A stretch of 12,581 nt of DNA from Phoronis pallida (taxonomy: Eukaryota > Phoronida > Phoronidae), in NCBI GenBank assembly GCA_028565715.1, contig JAOXYC010184912.1, forward strand, positions 1 to 12,581, written 5' to 3'. Below the pieces are notes generated by a model. It was not told the origin of the DNA. It saw only the letters and a program-made list of their open reading frames with translations, and searched no databases. Shown piece after piece: positions 1-7,045 of this stretch. The first letter of the stretch is position 1, and each line of letters starts with the position of its first letter. Both the position numbers and the translations under genes were made by a program.

Positions 1-261
1 TGCACAACAAAATTTATACACAACATGTGAACGTGAGAACAAAGGCAATCGATCTTTAGCTGAAAACATGTGTCCCATCTTGAAGCTGGAAAAGGCCAAA
101 CGAATATCTAGGTCATAACAATAACGTTTAACAATTTTGCCGAGACGTTTCTGAGTGACAATAGAAAAGTGGCCAATAAAAGGTACACTAAAATATTTAA
201 TGGGAGATATAACATTATCAATCGTATCAATTGTACAATTCTTGAAAGATAGTCAACTTAC
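1..261 (-). other. Intron (partial), downstream of the last visible exon
   Basis: AT-rich sequence after the donor of exon 22. No PLAT pattern, poly(A) context or RNA gene is seen, and its acceptor lies outside the window. Confidence 0.75.
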
Positions 262-441
262 TAATTCTCTCCTTTCCTGGTGAGTCTTTTCCACTCCCAC
301 CACTGGCACAGGTTAATTCTCGTAATATCTGTTTATCATCTTCTTTTTTACTCAACCATTTATTACATGGGAACATGTACTTCTTCTTGCGGTTCAAGTC
401 CTCAACCTCAATGTGTGCAAGATGCCATGCTGCTCCCAAAC
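262..441 (-). CDS. LOXHD1: LOXHD1-like exon 22, last visible: end of PLAT 10
   Basis: Fifty-nine codons between split codons. LGAAWHLAHIEVEDLNRKKK, YMFPCNKWLSKKEDDKQILR and ELTCASGGSGKDSPGKERI complete PLAT 10, with a Gly/Ser/Lys linker after it. AHIEV replaces DKVEV, and EDDKQI lacks the usual Gly. The donor is gtaagt (plus-strand ac at 260-261) in phase 1, the phase that introduces most PLATs in this gene, so another PLAT probably follows beyond the window. The acceptor is gatcag (ct at 442-443). Confidence 0.93.
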
Positions 442-783
442 CTGATCAAATAAAACAAAACATAGAGGAATTTGAGAGGCTAAACCCTTGGAACAGTATC
501 ATTTGAAATTGTACAGAGGGCCTATGGCCTTAATTTAAAAGTGTATAAATAAACAATATATTGCTTGTAATTTGATGAATAAATTAATAGAATGCAATTT
601 TGTTGAGAGGGTAAGGTAAGTGCAACTGAGAATGTTAGTTGAGGATCCAAGTTTAACACGTCAAGAAGTCATTAGTATGGTAACATTGGGTAGTTCAAAC
701 ACTGACCTCTATAGGAGCATATCATAGTCAACAAGAAACACAACTAATTTCTAAAGACAAAGTTCCACTTTTTTTAACAATAC
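442..783 (-). other. Intron within PLAT 10
   Basis: A 342-bp AT-rich phase-1 intron with nothing recognisable in it. Confidence 0.8.
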
Positions 784-1014
784 CTTTATTGTCATGCCAC
801 ACCCGGCACTTTGACAGCTCCCCAAGTGAAAGAGTATCTGGGAAAGTGAACACATCGTCTTGGTTGTTCTCAAAGGAATCTTTGAATGTTTCTGACTTAG
901 CAAGATGGAGGTCACCCGAGTCACCATTTTCACCAAACAATAAAACGTAGACATTGGCATCAGTCCCAGCACCGCGGACGTCACTGGTCTTTACAGTTAC
1001 TTTGTATGTGGTTT
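784..1014 (-). CDS. LOXHD1: LOXHD1-like exon 21: most of PLAT 10
   Basis: Seventy-six codons between split codons. [60 protein letters not shown] and [17 protein letters not shown] follow the PLAT order. WHD replaces GHD, and FENNQDDV replaces FERxQxD. The first signature loop is fully canonical. The donor gtattg (plus-strand ac at 782-783) cuts after one base of the Gly codon in NKG, a position no other repeat here uses. The acceptor is ttcccag (ct at 1015-1016). Confidence 0.94.
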
Positions 1015-1182
1015 CTGGGAAAAGAAAAACATATGAATTCAATTTTTAAATTAAATCAGCTAGTTTTCAATATTGATTTTTCATCCAAACATATTTATTC
1101 AAAGGAAAAAAGCTCAATATAAACAATGAGCATTAGCCTAGAACCTAACTAACAGTGAATTACTGTATTTAAAAACTCTTAC

Positions 1183-1402
1183 TTTTGACTTGTTCCTTGC
1201 CCTTAACAGTTGCAGGCAAATCCCTGACAATCTTTCCATCTTCCTTGGATTTGCTAAGCCACTTATTACATTTGAACAAGGTCAGTTCCCCCTTGTCCAT
1301 ATTGCGTAGTTCAATCTTCTCAAGGAACCAATCGGTTCTGGTTCCTTTACCACGATGACCGACCCGCAGTTTTTTAAGAGGCGAAATGTCATCAAGTTCC
1401 AT
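1183..1402 (-). CDS. LOXHD1: LOXHD1-like exon 20: C-terminal half of PLAT 9
   Basis: Seventy-three codons plus one base, phase 0 to phase 1. MELDDISPLKKLRVGHRGKG replaces the usual GHDGKG with GHRGKG. TRTDWFLEKIELRNMDKGEL, TLFKCNKWLSKSKEDGKIVR and DLPATVKGKEQVK follow. Asp replaces Ala/Gly before the conserved Trp, and FKC replaces FPC. The first codon is ATG, but it directly follows an acceptor AG (plus-strand ct at 1403-1404) and continues the PLAT fold, so it is not a translation start. The donor is gtaaga (ac at 1181-1182). Confidence 0.93.
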
Positions 1403-1758
1403 CTAAGCGTTAAAGGAAAATATATTACAAATTGCAATTATATAAGAAGGTCGTTAACCAATGATTATAAGATATCTGTTTGTCAACTTATCTGATAATT
1501 TGCATTCTACAGATTTCACAGCAAAAAAATATCTTTGACTTTTGACGATTCCAAACTCACTAAAATTGGTTTTTACTATTTAAATTTTTTTATAAATCTT
1601 ATTAAAAAAAATCTTGAATTACATAATGTTTATAAAAAGATAGACAAACAGGATAACAAATAAATGATTTTTGAAATTCATTTCAATTAAATTTTCCAAT
1701 GCTCCAATTTCTTTTTAGAGCTAAACAACAGTCACCCAATATTTCAACTTAAACTAAC
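1403..1758 (-). other. Intron within PLAT 9
   Basis: A 356-bp phase-0 intron, very AT-rich, with T and A runs around 1580-1620. Nothing recognisable is seen. Confidence 0.8.
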
Positions 1759-1919
1759 CTTAATGAGATCTGCACGGCCTCGTTCAAATCTTTCCCCAGC
1801 CTTATCCAGGACCAGTTCTTGGGTTGACCCATTTGCACCAAACGCTTGTATAAATATCTCCGCATCACATCCTGCACCCTGAACATCACCCGTGTGAACT
1901 GTGACCTCATATGGCACCA
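1759..1919 (-). CDS. LOXHD1: LOXHD1-like exon 19: N-terminal half of PLAT 9
   Basis: Fifty-three codons after a two-base split Leu codon. VPYEVTVHTGDVQGAGCDAE is followed by IFIQAFGANGSTQELVLDK and GERFERGRADLIK. The loop reads GAGCDAE, with Cys in place of Thr and Glu in place of Asn, and GANGST lacks the Asp of ENGDTGE. The donor gttagt (plus-strand ac at 1757-1758) cuts in phase 0. The acceptor is gttccag (ct at 1920-1921). Confidence 0.93.
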
Positions 1920-2441
1920 CTGGAACATCAGATGAGCATGCTTATTATTTGAAAAGTCTTAATCAAGGAAAAACTATGGTTCAACTCCATGTTTTGAGGA
2001 ATGAATGAAAGAGGTTTCTGAAATGTAATTACTGATAAAATTTTGTCAAACATTTTGAGTTTCAAAGTGCATCAAGAATTCAAAAGCTGAGCTTCAAGTC
2101 AAAACATATGTTTCTGCTTAAGTTCACTAAATAGGAAACTATCAAAAATGAAAAGCTTTACTTTGACTTCTTAAACAAATAAACATTTTATGATGATACT
2201 AGCACCACTAATTGATTTATTTAAGACTGAACTCATTTTCAAAATTTAATTCATTTAAAAAGAAAATTGGAGAAAATGCAACCTTACTACAAATTGATTT
2301 CAAAGAGAAATGTTATAATCTCTTAGATTTTCATAAAAAAATGCATTCAAACAAAACATGGCTAAAGCATGCATACAGCAAATATTGCATAAAAGACTAA
2401 ACTTTTAAAAACTTTTAATTACTAAATCCTATGAGACTTAC
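1920..2441 (-). other. Intron between PLAT 8 and PLAT 9
   Basis: A 522-bp AT-rich phase-1 intron. A plus-strand open frame of 62 codons near 2212-2400 is Lys/Asn/Ile-rich and looks like translated AT-rich DNA. No repeat or RNA gene is seen. Confidence 0.78.
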
Positions 2442-2631
2442 AAGCTTTATAAGATGTCATCATACTTTCACCATCTTGTGTACTCAGAATACGTGACGTC
2501 TTTCCATCGCTCTTATCCTTAGCTAGCCACTGTTTACAACTGAACGTGTAATGTTTACCCTTGGTTGGGATGTCGACAAGAACCTCCTTCACAAACCAAC
2601 CACTTCCAGGAGTGACACCATCATGACCAAT
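2442..2631 (-). CDS. LOXHD1: LOXHD1-like exon 18: C-terminal half of PLAT 8
   Basis: Sixty-three codons plus one base, phase 0 to phase 1. IGHDGVTPGSGWFVKEVLVD is followed by KHYTFSCKQWLAKDKSDGKT, then SRILSTQDGESMMTSYKA. KEV replaces LDKV, FSC replaces FPC, and KSDG replaces EDDG, so this half is as drifted as its partner exon. The Ser/Met linker after the domain is short. The acceptor is tatttag (plus-strand ct at 2632-2633) and the donor gtaagt (ac at 2440-2441). The split Leu codon joins PLAT 9. Confidence 0.93.
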
Positions 2632-3112
2632 CTAAATAGAAGAAGTGATGGATCAAATAAGATATTTATTTTGTGACAACAATAACTCTATTTACTGGTG
2701 TTACCGCTATTATACGTTATCATGTGGACAGAATTAGGATGGGCTGGATAGCTCAGTAGAGCATCTGACTGACAATCAGGGAGACCTGGGATCGTTTTCC
2801 AGTTCATTTTTGAATTTTTCTGTCTTTTCAAATTTATCATTCTCAAACAACTTTTACATTTAACAGTATTCAATATAAAAACAAACTAGGAACTTGAAAA
2901 ACTTAAAACTGAGTTTTCAAAAAAAAGATTCAATTGAGCACTATTTAAATCAGCTTTCACAAACCAATAAGTTCATTGGTTAATAATTCTTTAATTAATA
3001 AGACAGTGGTTGGGCTAATTCTACACAAGACATCTGTTACGGGTCAGGTGGTATTAGATTTCTAATGCATCAAATGTCTACAATGTATCTCAAATTATTA
3101 TTCATACCATAC
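2632..3112 (-). other. Intron within PLAT 8, contains a tRNA-like repeat
   Basis: A 481-bp phase-0 intron. A plus-strand tRNA-like head lies at 2741-2805. A 7-bp inverted repeat (2962-2968 and 2975-2981) lies further along. The sequence after the head is AT-rich and unrecognised. Confidence 0.75.
2741..2805 (+). repeat. Decayed tRNA-derived SINE head (pseudo-tRNA)
   Basis: The sequence reads like a tRNA: a GGGCTGGATAGCTCAGTAGAGC start with box A-like AGCTCAGTAGAGC, an anticodon arm TCTGA-CTGACAA-TCAGG, and a T arm CTGGG-ATCGTTT-TCCAG in place of box B GGTTCGAATCC. The anticodon would be GAC. The D loop is four bases too short, the T loop has lost its TTCGA core, and the 3' acceptor strand does not pair well, so it is not a working tRNA. 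Head-only similarity inside an intron fits a truncated tRNA-derived SINE. I cannot define the body or target-site duplications. Confidence 0.6.
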
Positions 3113-3318
3113 CTCAACTTTCTTGATTTCAGCCATCTCCACAGCCTCAACTGAGAATGTTTCTATGGACCCTGGAGCGAAGTTTGATTTCTGAGCCAGT
3201 TCTAGGAAAATCTGACGAGACTCCTTCTTCTTGGGGCCATGGAATTTAATCCATGCATTACTGTCTGTACCATTATCTTCACCATCGCCCGTTATCACCT
3301 TAACTGTGTAGGGTATTG
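3113..3318 (-). CDS. LOXHD1: LOXHD1-like exon 17: divergent N-terminal half of PLAT 8
   Basis: Sixty-eight codons after a two-base split Thr codon. IPYTVKVITGDGEDNGTDSN replaces the GAGTDAN loop with EDNGTDSN. AWIKFHGPKKKESRQIFLEL follows, then SNFAPGSIETFSVEAVEMAE and IKKVE. The FERxQ motif is replaced by NFAPGS, so both signature segments of the first half have drifted while the strand pattern holds. The acceptor is attgcag (plus-strand ct at 3319-3320). The donor gtatgg (ac at 3111-3112) cuts in phase 0 right before IGHD. Confidence 0.93.
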
Positions 3319-3775
3319 CTGCAATGGAGAATGATGATGACTTTTATGGACAATAGAAATGTAAACAAATTTTAAGATTATAGCTTCTTTAAAAATGGGA
3401 AAACATGTTCTGAGCTAATTCATGATGTTGTTTTTTAAAACAAAGTAGAAACAGTACATCCATTTCAAAGCGGAATATCTTTTCTCTGATGAGGCTTAGC
3501 CACCTTCCCTTTTTCAGCAAATAAAGTAATAAACAAATATGATAACCACTATTTAATCATAAAGACTAAGTTTGCATTTTTTTGCTGGCCCACTGATACA
3601 TTGACAGACAGGAAATTTCGGAACTTTTGACCTGGTTGAGTTTAAATCTTGCCTTTTAAGCACTAAGTCACTTCTACTAACAACACTGCAACCAGGTTGG
3701 TATCAAGCCTTATAAGACTTAAAATTTTAAACACTTTTTAATCAAGAAACATTTCATTAATAATTTGCAACTCAC
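3319..3775 (-). other. Intron between linker exon and PLAT 8
   Basis: A 457-bp phase-1 intron. On the minus strand, about 3670-3620 has box A-like and box B-like sequence about 27 bases apart, a possible badly decayed tRNA-derived repeat. Nothing else is recognisable. Confidence 0.7.
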
Positions 3776-3932
3776 TTGGCCCTTCTGGCACATCCTCCAG
3801 TGTATTTCGCCTACTCATCCTTGGACTTTTGGAGAAAGGGTCATTGGTCCTGACTGACTCAAGACTGGCTGTTGAACCACCAAATTTACTGGATCTCACG
3901 GTGGCTGCACTGGACATGTCACCATCATAACC
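3776..3932 (-). CDS. LOXHD1: LOXHD1-like exon 16: Ser/Arg-rich linker between PLAT 7 and PLAT 8
   Basis: Fifty-two codons plus one base, phase 0 to phase 1, with no PLAT sequence. It reads GYDGDMSSAATVRSSKFGGS, TASLESVRTNDPFSKSPRMS, RRNTLEDVPEGP. Ser and Thr dominate, with Arg spaced so that VRSS, PRMS and RRNT fit basophilic kinase consensus and KSPR fits a proline-directed one. It is probably a flexible, phosphorylatable hinge that splits the array into an N-terminal block and a C-terminal block. The donor is gtgagt (plus-strand ac at 3774-3775). The exon is asymmetric in phase and cannot be skipped alone. Reality rests on its frame fit to both PLAT neighbours and good splice sites. Confidence 0.87.
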
Positions 3933-4441
3933 CTGGTGGTAACAAGAAGAATCTTTAGTGAAAACATCTACTTTCATCTTTCCCAGTATGCTTATATTCA
4001 AATTTTAAAAATTTCAATGGTATTTTGGAAGTTTACCTTTAGTTTGTTAGTTTTAGGAATCTAAAGCCCCTAAGTTCGTCTATTATTAGTATTGTGTGTA
4101 CTTAAAATTAGCTGGTTTGTTTCTTGAGATTTAACTCAAATTTAGCAGGTTCCAGACAAACTTAGATAATATTTTTTGATCAGGCATTTGTTTGTTAATT
4201 TTTGATGATAAATGGATTCAGTGTATTGCCCTAAAGCTCAATTCTTTACAAGCTGTACTTTTTGAGGTTCACAGATTAATGTAAAGGCAGTTGAAGACTA
4301 GATTCTTTAAGCAATTTACACCAATCACATAATAACAGATTTCGTAATAAGCGGGCATCTTGGTTTTTGCTGAGCCAACTTTCAGAGAGAGAGAGAGATG
4401 ACATAAACCAAATTCTATACAGTATTGCAAATAACCAATAC
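3933..4441 (-). other. Intron between PLAT 7 and the linker exon
   Basis: A 509-bp phase-0 intron. It holds a short (AG)n run at about 4384-4397 and otherwise plain AT-rich sequence. The linker exon frame stays open a little upstream of its acceptor, but those residues follow no pattern and precede a good acceptor AG at 3933-3934. Confidence 0.75.
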
Positions 4442-4654
4442 CTTGACATAAAGCGATCTCTCAATCTTCCCATCATCTTTGTTTTTGCCTAGCCAGCGCT
4501 CACAGTGGAATGTGGAAGTTTCACTACCATCATCTTTATCAATGACCTCAACTTTATCCAAGTACCAGGCGGGGGACAGCATAGAGTTGTCATGACGGAT
4601 CTTGACCTTGTAGATCTTCCCAAGGTCAACAGCTTCAATGGTGAAGACATCAGT
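4442..4654 (-). CDS. LOXHD1: LOXHD1-like exon 15: C-terminal half of PLAT 7
   Basis: Seventy-one codons, phase 0 at both ends. TDVFTIEAVDLGKIYKVKIR, HDNSMLSPAWYLDKVEVIDK, DDGSETSTFHCERWLGKN and KDDGKIERSLYVK follow the PLAT order. Variants are RHD for GHD, FHC for FPC, and SLYVK in place of RELVP. The domain ends exactly at the exon end, where the linker exon joins. The donor is gtattg (plus-strand ac at 4440-4441) and the acceptor is at plus-strand ct 4655-4656. Confidence 0.95.
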
Positions 4655-4905
4655 CTGTCAAAAAAAATAATTTAATATAATTATTTAAACAGAAGATGTG
4701 AGAATTAAAAAAAATAATGCAAATAAATGTGAAAACTTTTTTAGCACCAAATTTTTAAATGATGTTGAATTTTGAAAAGGTTCAGAAAAATTATCATGTT
4801 TCTCAGAATAGACCAAAAGCAAACATTTTGTATGATGTTTTTATGTAAAAACTTGAATGCAAACCTATGTCGGATTTCTGTACTTAAATGACCAAACAAT
4901 CTTAC

Positions 4906-5060
4906 CTGATTTCGCTCAAACTTGTCTCTATGTGTATCGGAGGTTGCCAGTTTGCGTTCACCTGAATCTCCTTTGTCACCAAACACTGTTAAGAACACAT
5001 TGGCGTCGGTGCCGGCGCCACGGATATCACCAGTTATAACATTCACTGTATACTTCTTAT
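4906..5060 (-). CDS. LOXHD1: LOXHD1-like exon 14: N-terminal half of PLAT 7
   Basis: Fifty-one codons after a two-base split Asn codon. [20 protein letters not shown] is followed by VFLTVFGDKGDSGERKLA and DTHRDKFERNQ. This is a near-consensus PLAT opening. The donor gtaaga (plus-strand ac at 4904-4905) cuts in phase 0 after FERNQ, earlier in the domain than the introns of PLATs 2, 5, 6, 8 and 9. PLAT 1 appears cut at the same place, since its visible exon begins VDEFTIEAV. Confidence 0.95.
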
Positions 5061-5399
5061 CTGAAAATTAATGAAAAATAAATAATTATTTGTGATTTAG
5101 TAGAATACTGTATTCTGGTTCAAACCCATTCAGTATTTGTGAATGCTTCCAAGAGAGTTGAAATTACAAATGAGTGATGAATTAGATAACCTTTGATGGA
5201 AACGCCTTTGAATGACTTCAAACACAATAATTATTACCTGCAATATAACTTTTATTCTAGAAGAAACATCTGCAATGAAACTAATATAAATAAATGTAAT
5301 TTGTTTGTTCTTGAATGTTCAAAACATCAAAATAAAGAAATATTTATTTATATAATAAATAAATGTTAAAATATTTTACAAGATTAAAAATATACAAAC
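5061..5399 (-). other. Intron between PLAT 6 and PLAT 7
   Basis: A 339-bp very AT-rich phase-1 intron. A perfect AT-only inverted repeat (10-bp arms 5342-5351 and 5355-5364, 3-base loop) lies close to the weak donor of exon 13. No protein pattern or known element is seen. Confidence 0.75.
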
Positions 5400-5562
5400 T
5401 TGTGAGAGTGTTTTTAGTTTCTTTCTCTTTTTTCTTAACTGTCCCATCCTTCTTAATAATCTCCTCTTCTATTTTAGAAGGCACTAGTTCCCGTTCTATT
5501 GCACCATCGTCCTCACCTCTGGCTAGCCAACGTTTGCATGGGAACAAGTAGGTGTTAGAACC
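5400..5562 (-). CDS. LOXHD1: LOXHD1-like exon 13: end of PLAT 6 and Lys/Glu linker
   Basis: Fifty-four codons plus one base, phase 0 to phase 1. GSNTYLFPCKRWLARGEDDG and AIERELVP complete PLAT 6. A 25-residue linker (KIEEEIIKKDGTVKKKEKET, then KNTLT) is rich in Lys and Glu, with alternating charge that could form a short single helix. The donor is gtttgt (plus-strand ac at 5398-5399), the weakest donor in the gene, but it gives the phase 1 needed to make Asn and start PLAT 7 with KKYTVNV. An AT-only hairpin lies 36 bases into the following intron. Confidence 0.88.
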
Positions 5563-5856
5563 CTGGAAAATTGCATCGGGTGTGTCAATTTAATTTCCAT
5601 ATTATAATAACATGTATTTAAGGCTGCCAGTTTCCTTGTTCACAAGCCAGGTATTGGACGCCTTGTTTGAATTTCCATGTGCATTGAGTAAAATATGCAA
5701 AGTATGAACAAAGTTTAAATAATAAGCCTTTGGCAAGATCTACAAATTTTCGACTAACTCCTTTCCTTTGTCCTGGCTTGACACTTCTTCAAAAGCCAGT
5801 GAGACATTTATTTAGCTTTGATAAATTTAATGTTGTACAATGTCCTCCTCTCTTAC

Positions 5857-5973
5857 CTTGTTGTCCTCTTTGAGTCGTCTGACCTCAACTTTGTCCAAAT
5901 GCCACCCAGCACCGAACCCTGATCCATCGTGACCAATACGAATCTTCTCTATGGAGTCCCCAACATCTTCCAA
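5857..5973 (-). CDS. LOXHD1: LOXHD1-like exon 12: GHD segment of PLAT 6
   Basis: Thirty-nine codons, phase 0 at both ends, so the exon is in-frame skippable. It codes LEDVGDSIEKIRIGHDGSG, then FGAGWHLDKVEVRRLKEDNK: the RIGHD turn, the conserved Trp and the LDKVEV strand of PLAT 6. Skipping it would delete the core of this domain, so constitutive use is likely. The acceptor is ttttcag (plus-strand ct at 5974-5975) and the donor gtaaga (ac at 5855-5856). Confidence 0.93.
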
Positions 5974-6312
5974 CTGAAAACAACAACATTCATTATTAAG
6001 AGTTAGTAATTTTCAAATGAACAGGTTTAATTTTTGAAACACATTGGTCACTGCAAGTATGCCTTCTGTTAAATTGACATACTGCTCTGTAATGTACAAG
6101 AGTGGGGACCCAATTTAAACAAACACAAGAGAGCCTTTTAGAAAAGGCTTCTTAAAAGAAGTCACAAATCAAAACTCTAGTTTTTCATTCTTTCAGTGGT
6201 AGATTTACACAGTCAGTCATTTTCTTATTTTCCATGTGGTAACATTTTGTGTAGATCAGCAGTCAAATAGCAACATCAGACACAACATTTTAGTTAATTA
6301 AAGCTTCCTTAC
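5974..6312 (-). other. Intron within PLAT 6
   Basis: A 339-bp phase-0 intron. It holds two adjoining short perfect palindromes: 6132-6149 (8-bp arms, 2-base loop) and 6148-6161 (6-bp arms, 2-base loop). No protein pattern or known repeat is seen. Confidence 0.75.
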
Positions 6313-6491
6313 CTCCAGGACAAACTTGTCAACACTTTTCCTCTCAAAGCACCTTTTCCTTTCTTTCTTTGTTGGGCACAATGACATTTTCTGTGTGCAA
6401 CTCTCTTTACCATAGATAACAATGTAAACATCAGCATCAGTAGATGACCCAGAGACGTCGCTAGTGTATGTTGTAATTTCATAAGGCATGC
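6313..6491 (-). CDS. LOXHD1: LOXHD1-like exon 11: divergent N-terminal half of PLAT 6
   Basis: Fifty-nine codons after a two-base split Cys codon. The opening MPYEITTYTSDV is normal, but the loop reads SGSSTDADVY in place of GAGTDANV. The next loop is unusual: KESCTQKMSLCPTKKERKRC has three Cys and a basic cluster where sisters have ENGDTGERKL. FERKSVDKFVLE then returns to pattern. Losing both Gly residues of GAG may change the loop that holds calcium in other PLAT proteins. The donor gtaagg (plus-strand ac at 6311-6312) is in phase 0. Confidence 0.93.
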
Positions 6492-6860
6492 CTGAAAGAT
6501 TGTACAGAAAACTGATGTCTCAATTTTTCAAGACAATACCAAACATTGTAGTCAATCCATAAAGTTTTTGTCTATTTTTTATCCTATAGTTTTCCCCTTG
6601 AAGTAATAACTAGTATGTGATCAATTTAAGGACTTTGATCTACATTTAGTAGTAGCAATTTACAACATGGCCATGATATAAATAGAGCAAGATGGCCAAA
6701 AGGAAATCGAAAAATAACAAATTTTGAACAAAATAATAATTAAATTCATTATGAAACACATCAATCAAGTTGTTTCATCTTGGAACTCTGACTTCTATTT
6801 GATCAAATGAAACAATTTAAAAAAAACACATCATCAAAAAATTAAATACTGGGATCTTAC
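6492..6860 (-). other. Intron between PLAT 5 and PLAT 6
   Basis: A 369-bp AT-rich phase-1 intron with nothing recognisable in it. Confidence 0.8.
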
Positions 6861-7045
6861 ATGCTTCATACTCTTCTGTAGCGAGTGCCTGTGGTGTCAA
6901 CTCTCGCTCAATTAGCCCATCATCTTCCTTCGTGGACAACCATCGTCCACATGGAAACTTCCACTTCTTACCAAGAGAGGGGGCATCAATCTCCACCTTG
7001 TCAAGATGCCAGGCTGCACCACCACCAGCGTTGTCATGACCAATC
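6861..7045 (-). CDS. LOXHD1: LOXHD1-like exon 10: C-terminal half of PLAT 5
   Basis: Sixty-one codons between split codons. It starts IGHDNAGGGAAWHLDKVEI, then DAPSLGKKWKFPCGRWLSTK and EDDGLIERELTP, with the short linker QALATEEYEA. The landmarks are near consensus, with His for Phe in WHLDKV as also in PLATs 6 and 10. The acceptor (plus-strand ct at 7046-7047) falls within the codon before IGHD. The donor gtaaga leaves one T that makes a Cys codon with the next exon, at the normal phase-1 domain boundary. Confidence 0.95.

Noticed and set aside
1183-1402. ATG at 1402-1400 as a gene start
   Set aside because: It directly follows an acceptor AG, and the residues continue PLAT 9 from the upstream exon in phase 0. 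It is an internal Met.
2212-2400. Plus-strand open frame of 62 codons in an intron
   Set aside because: Lys/Asn/Ile-rich translation of AT-rich intron DNA, with no domain and no splice or start context.
2741-2805. Functional tRNA-Val gene
   Set aside because: The D loop is too short, the T loop lacks TTCGA, the acceptor strands pair poorly, and a GAC anticodon is not expected for a nuclear eukaryotic tRNA.
4384-4397. (AG)n microsatellite as a notable repeat
   Set aside because: Only about 14 bases long, within the range expected by chance in intron DNA.
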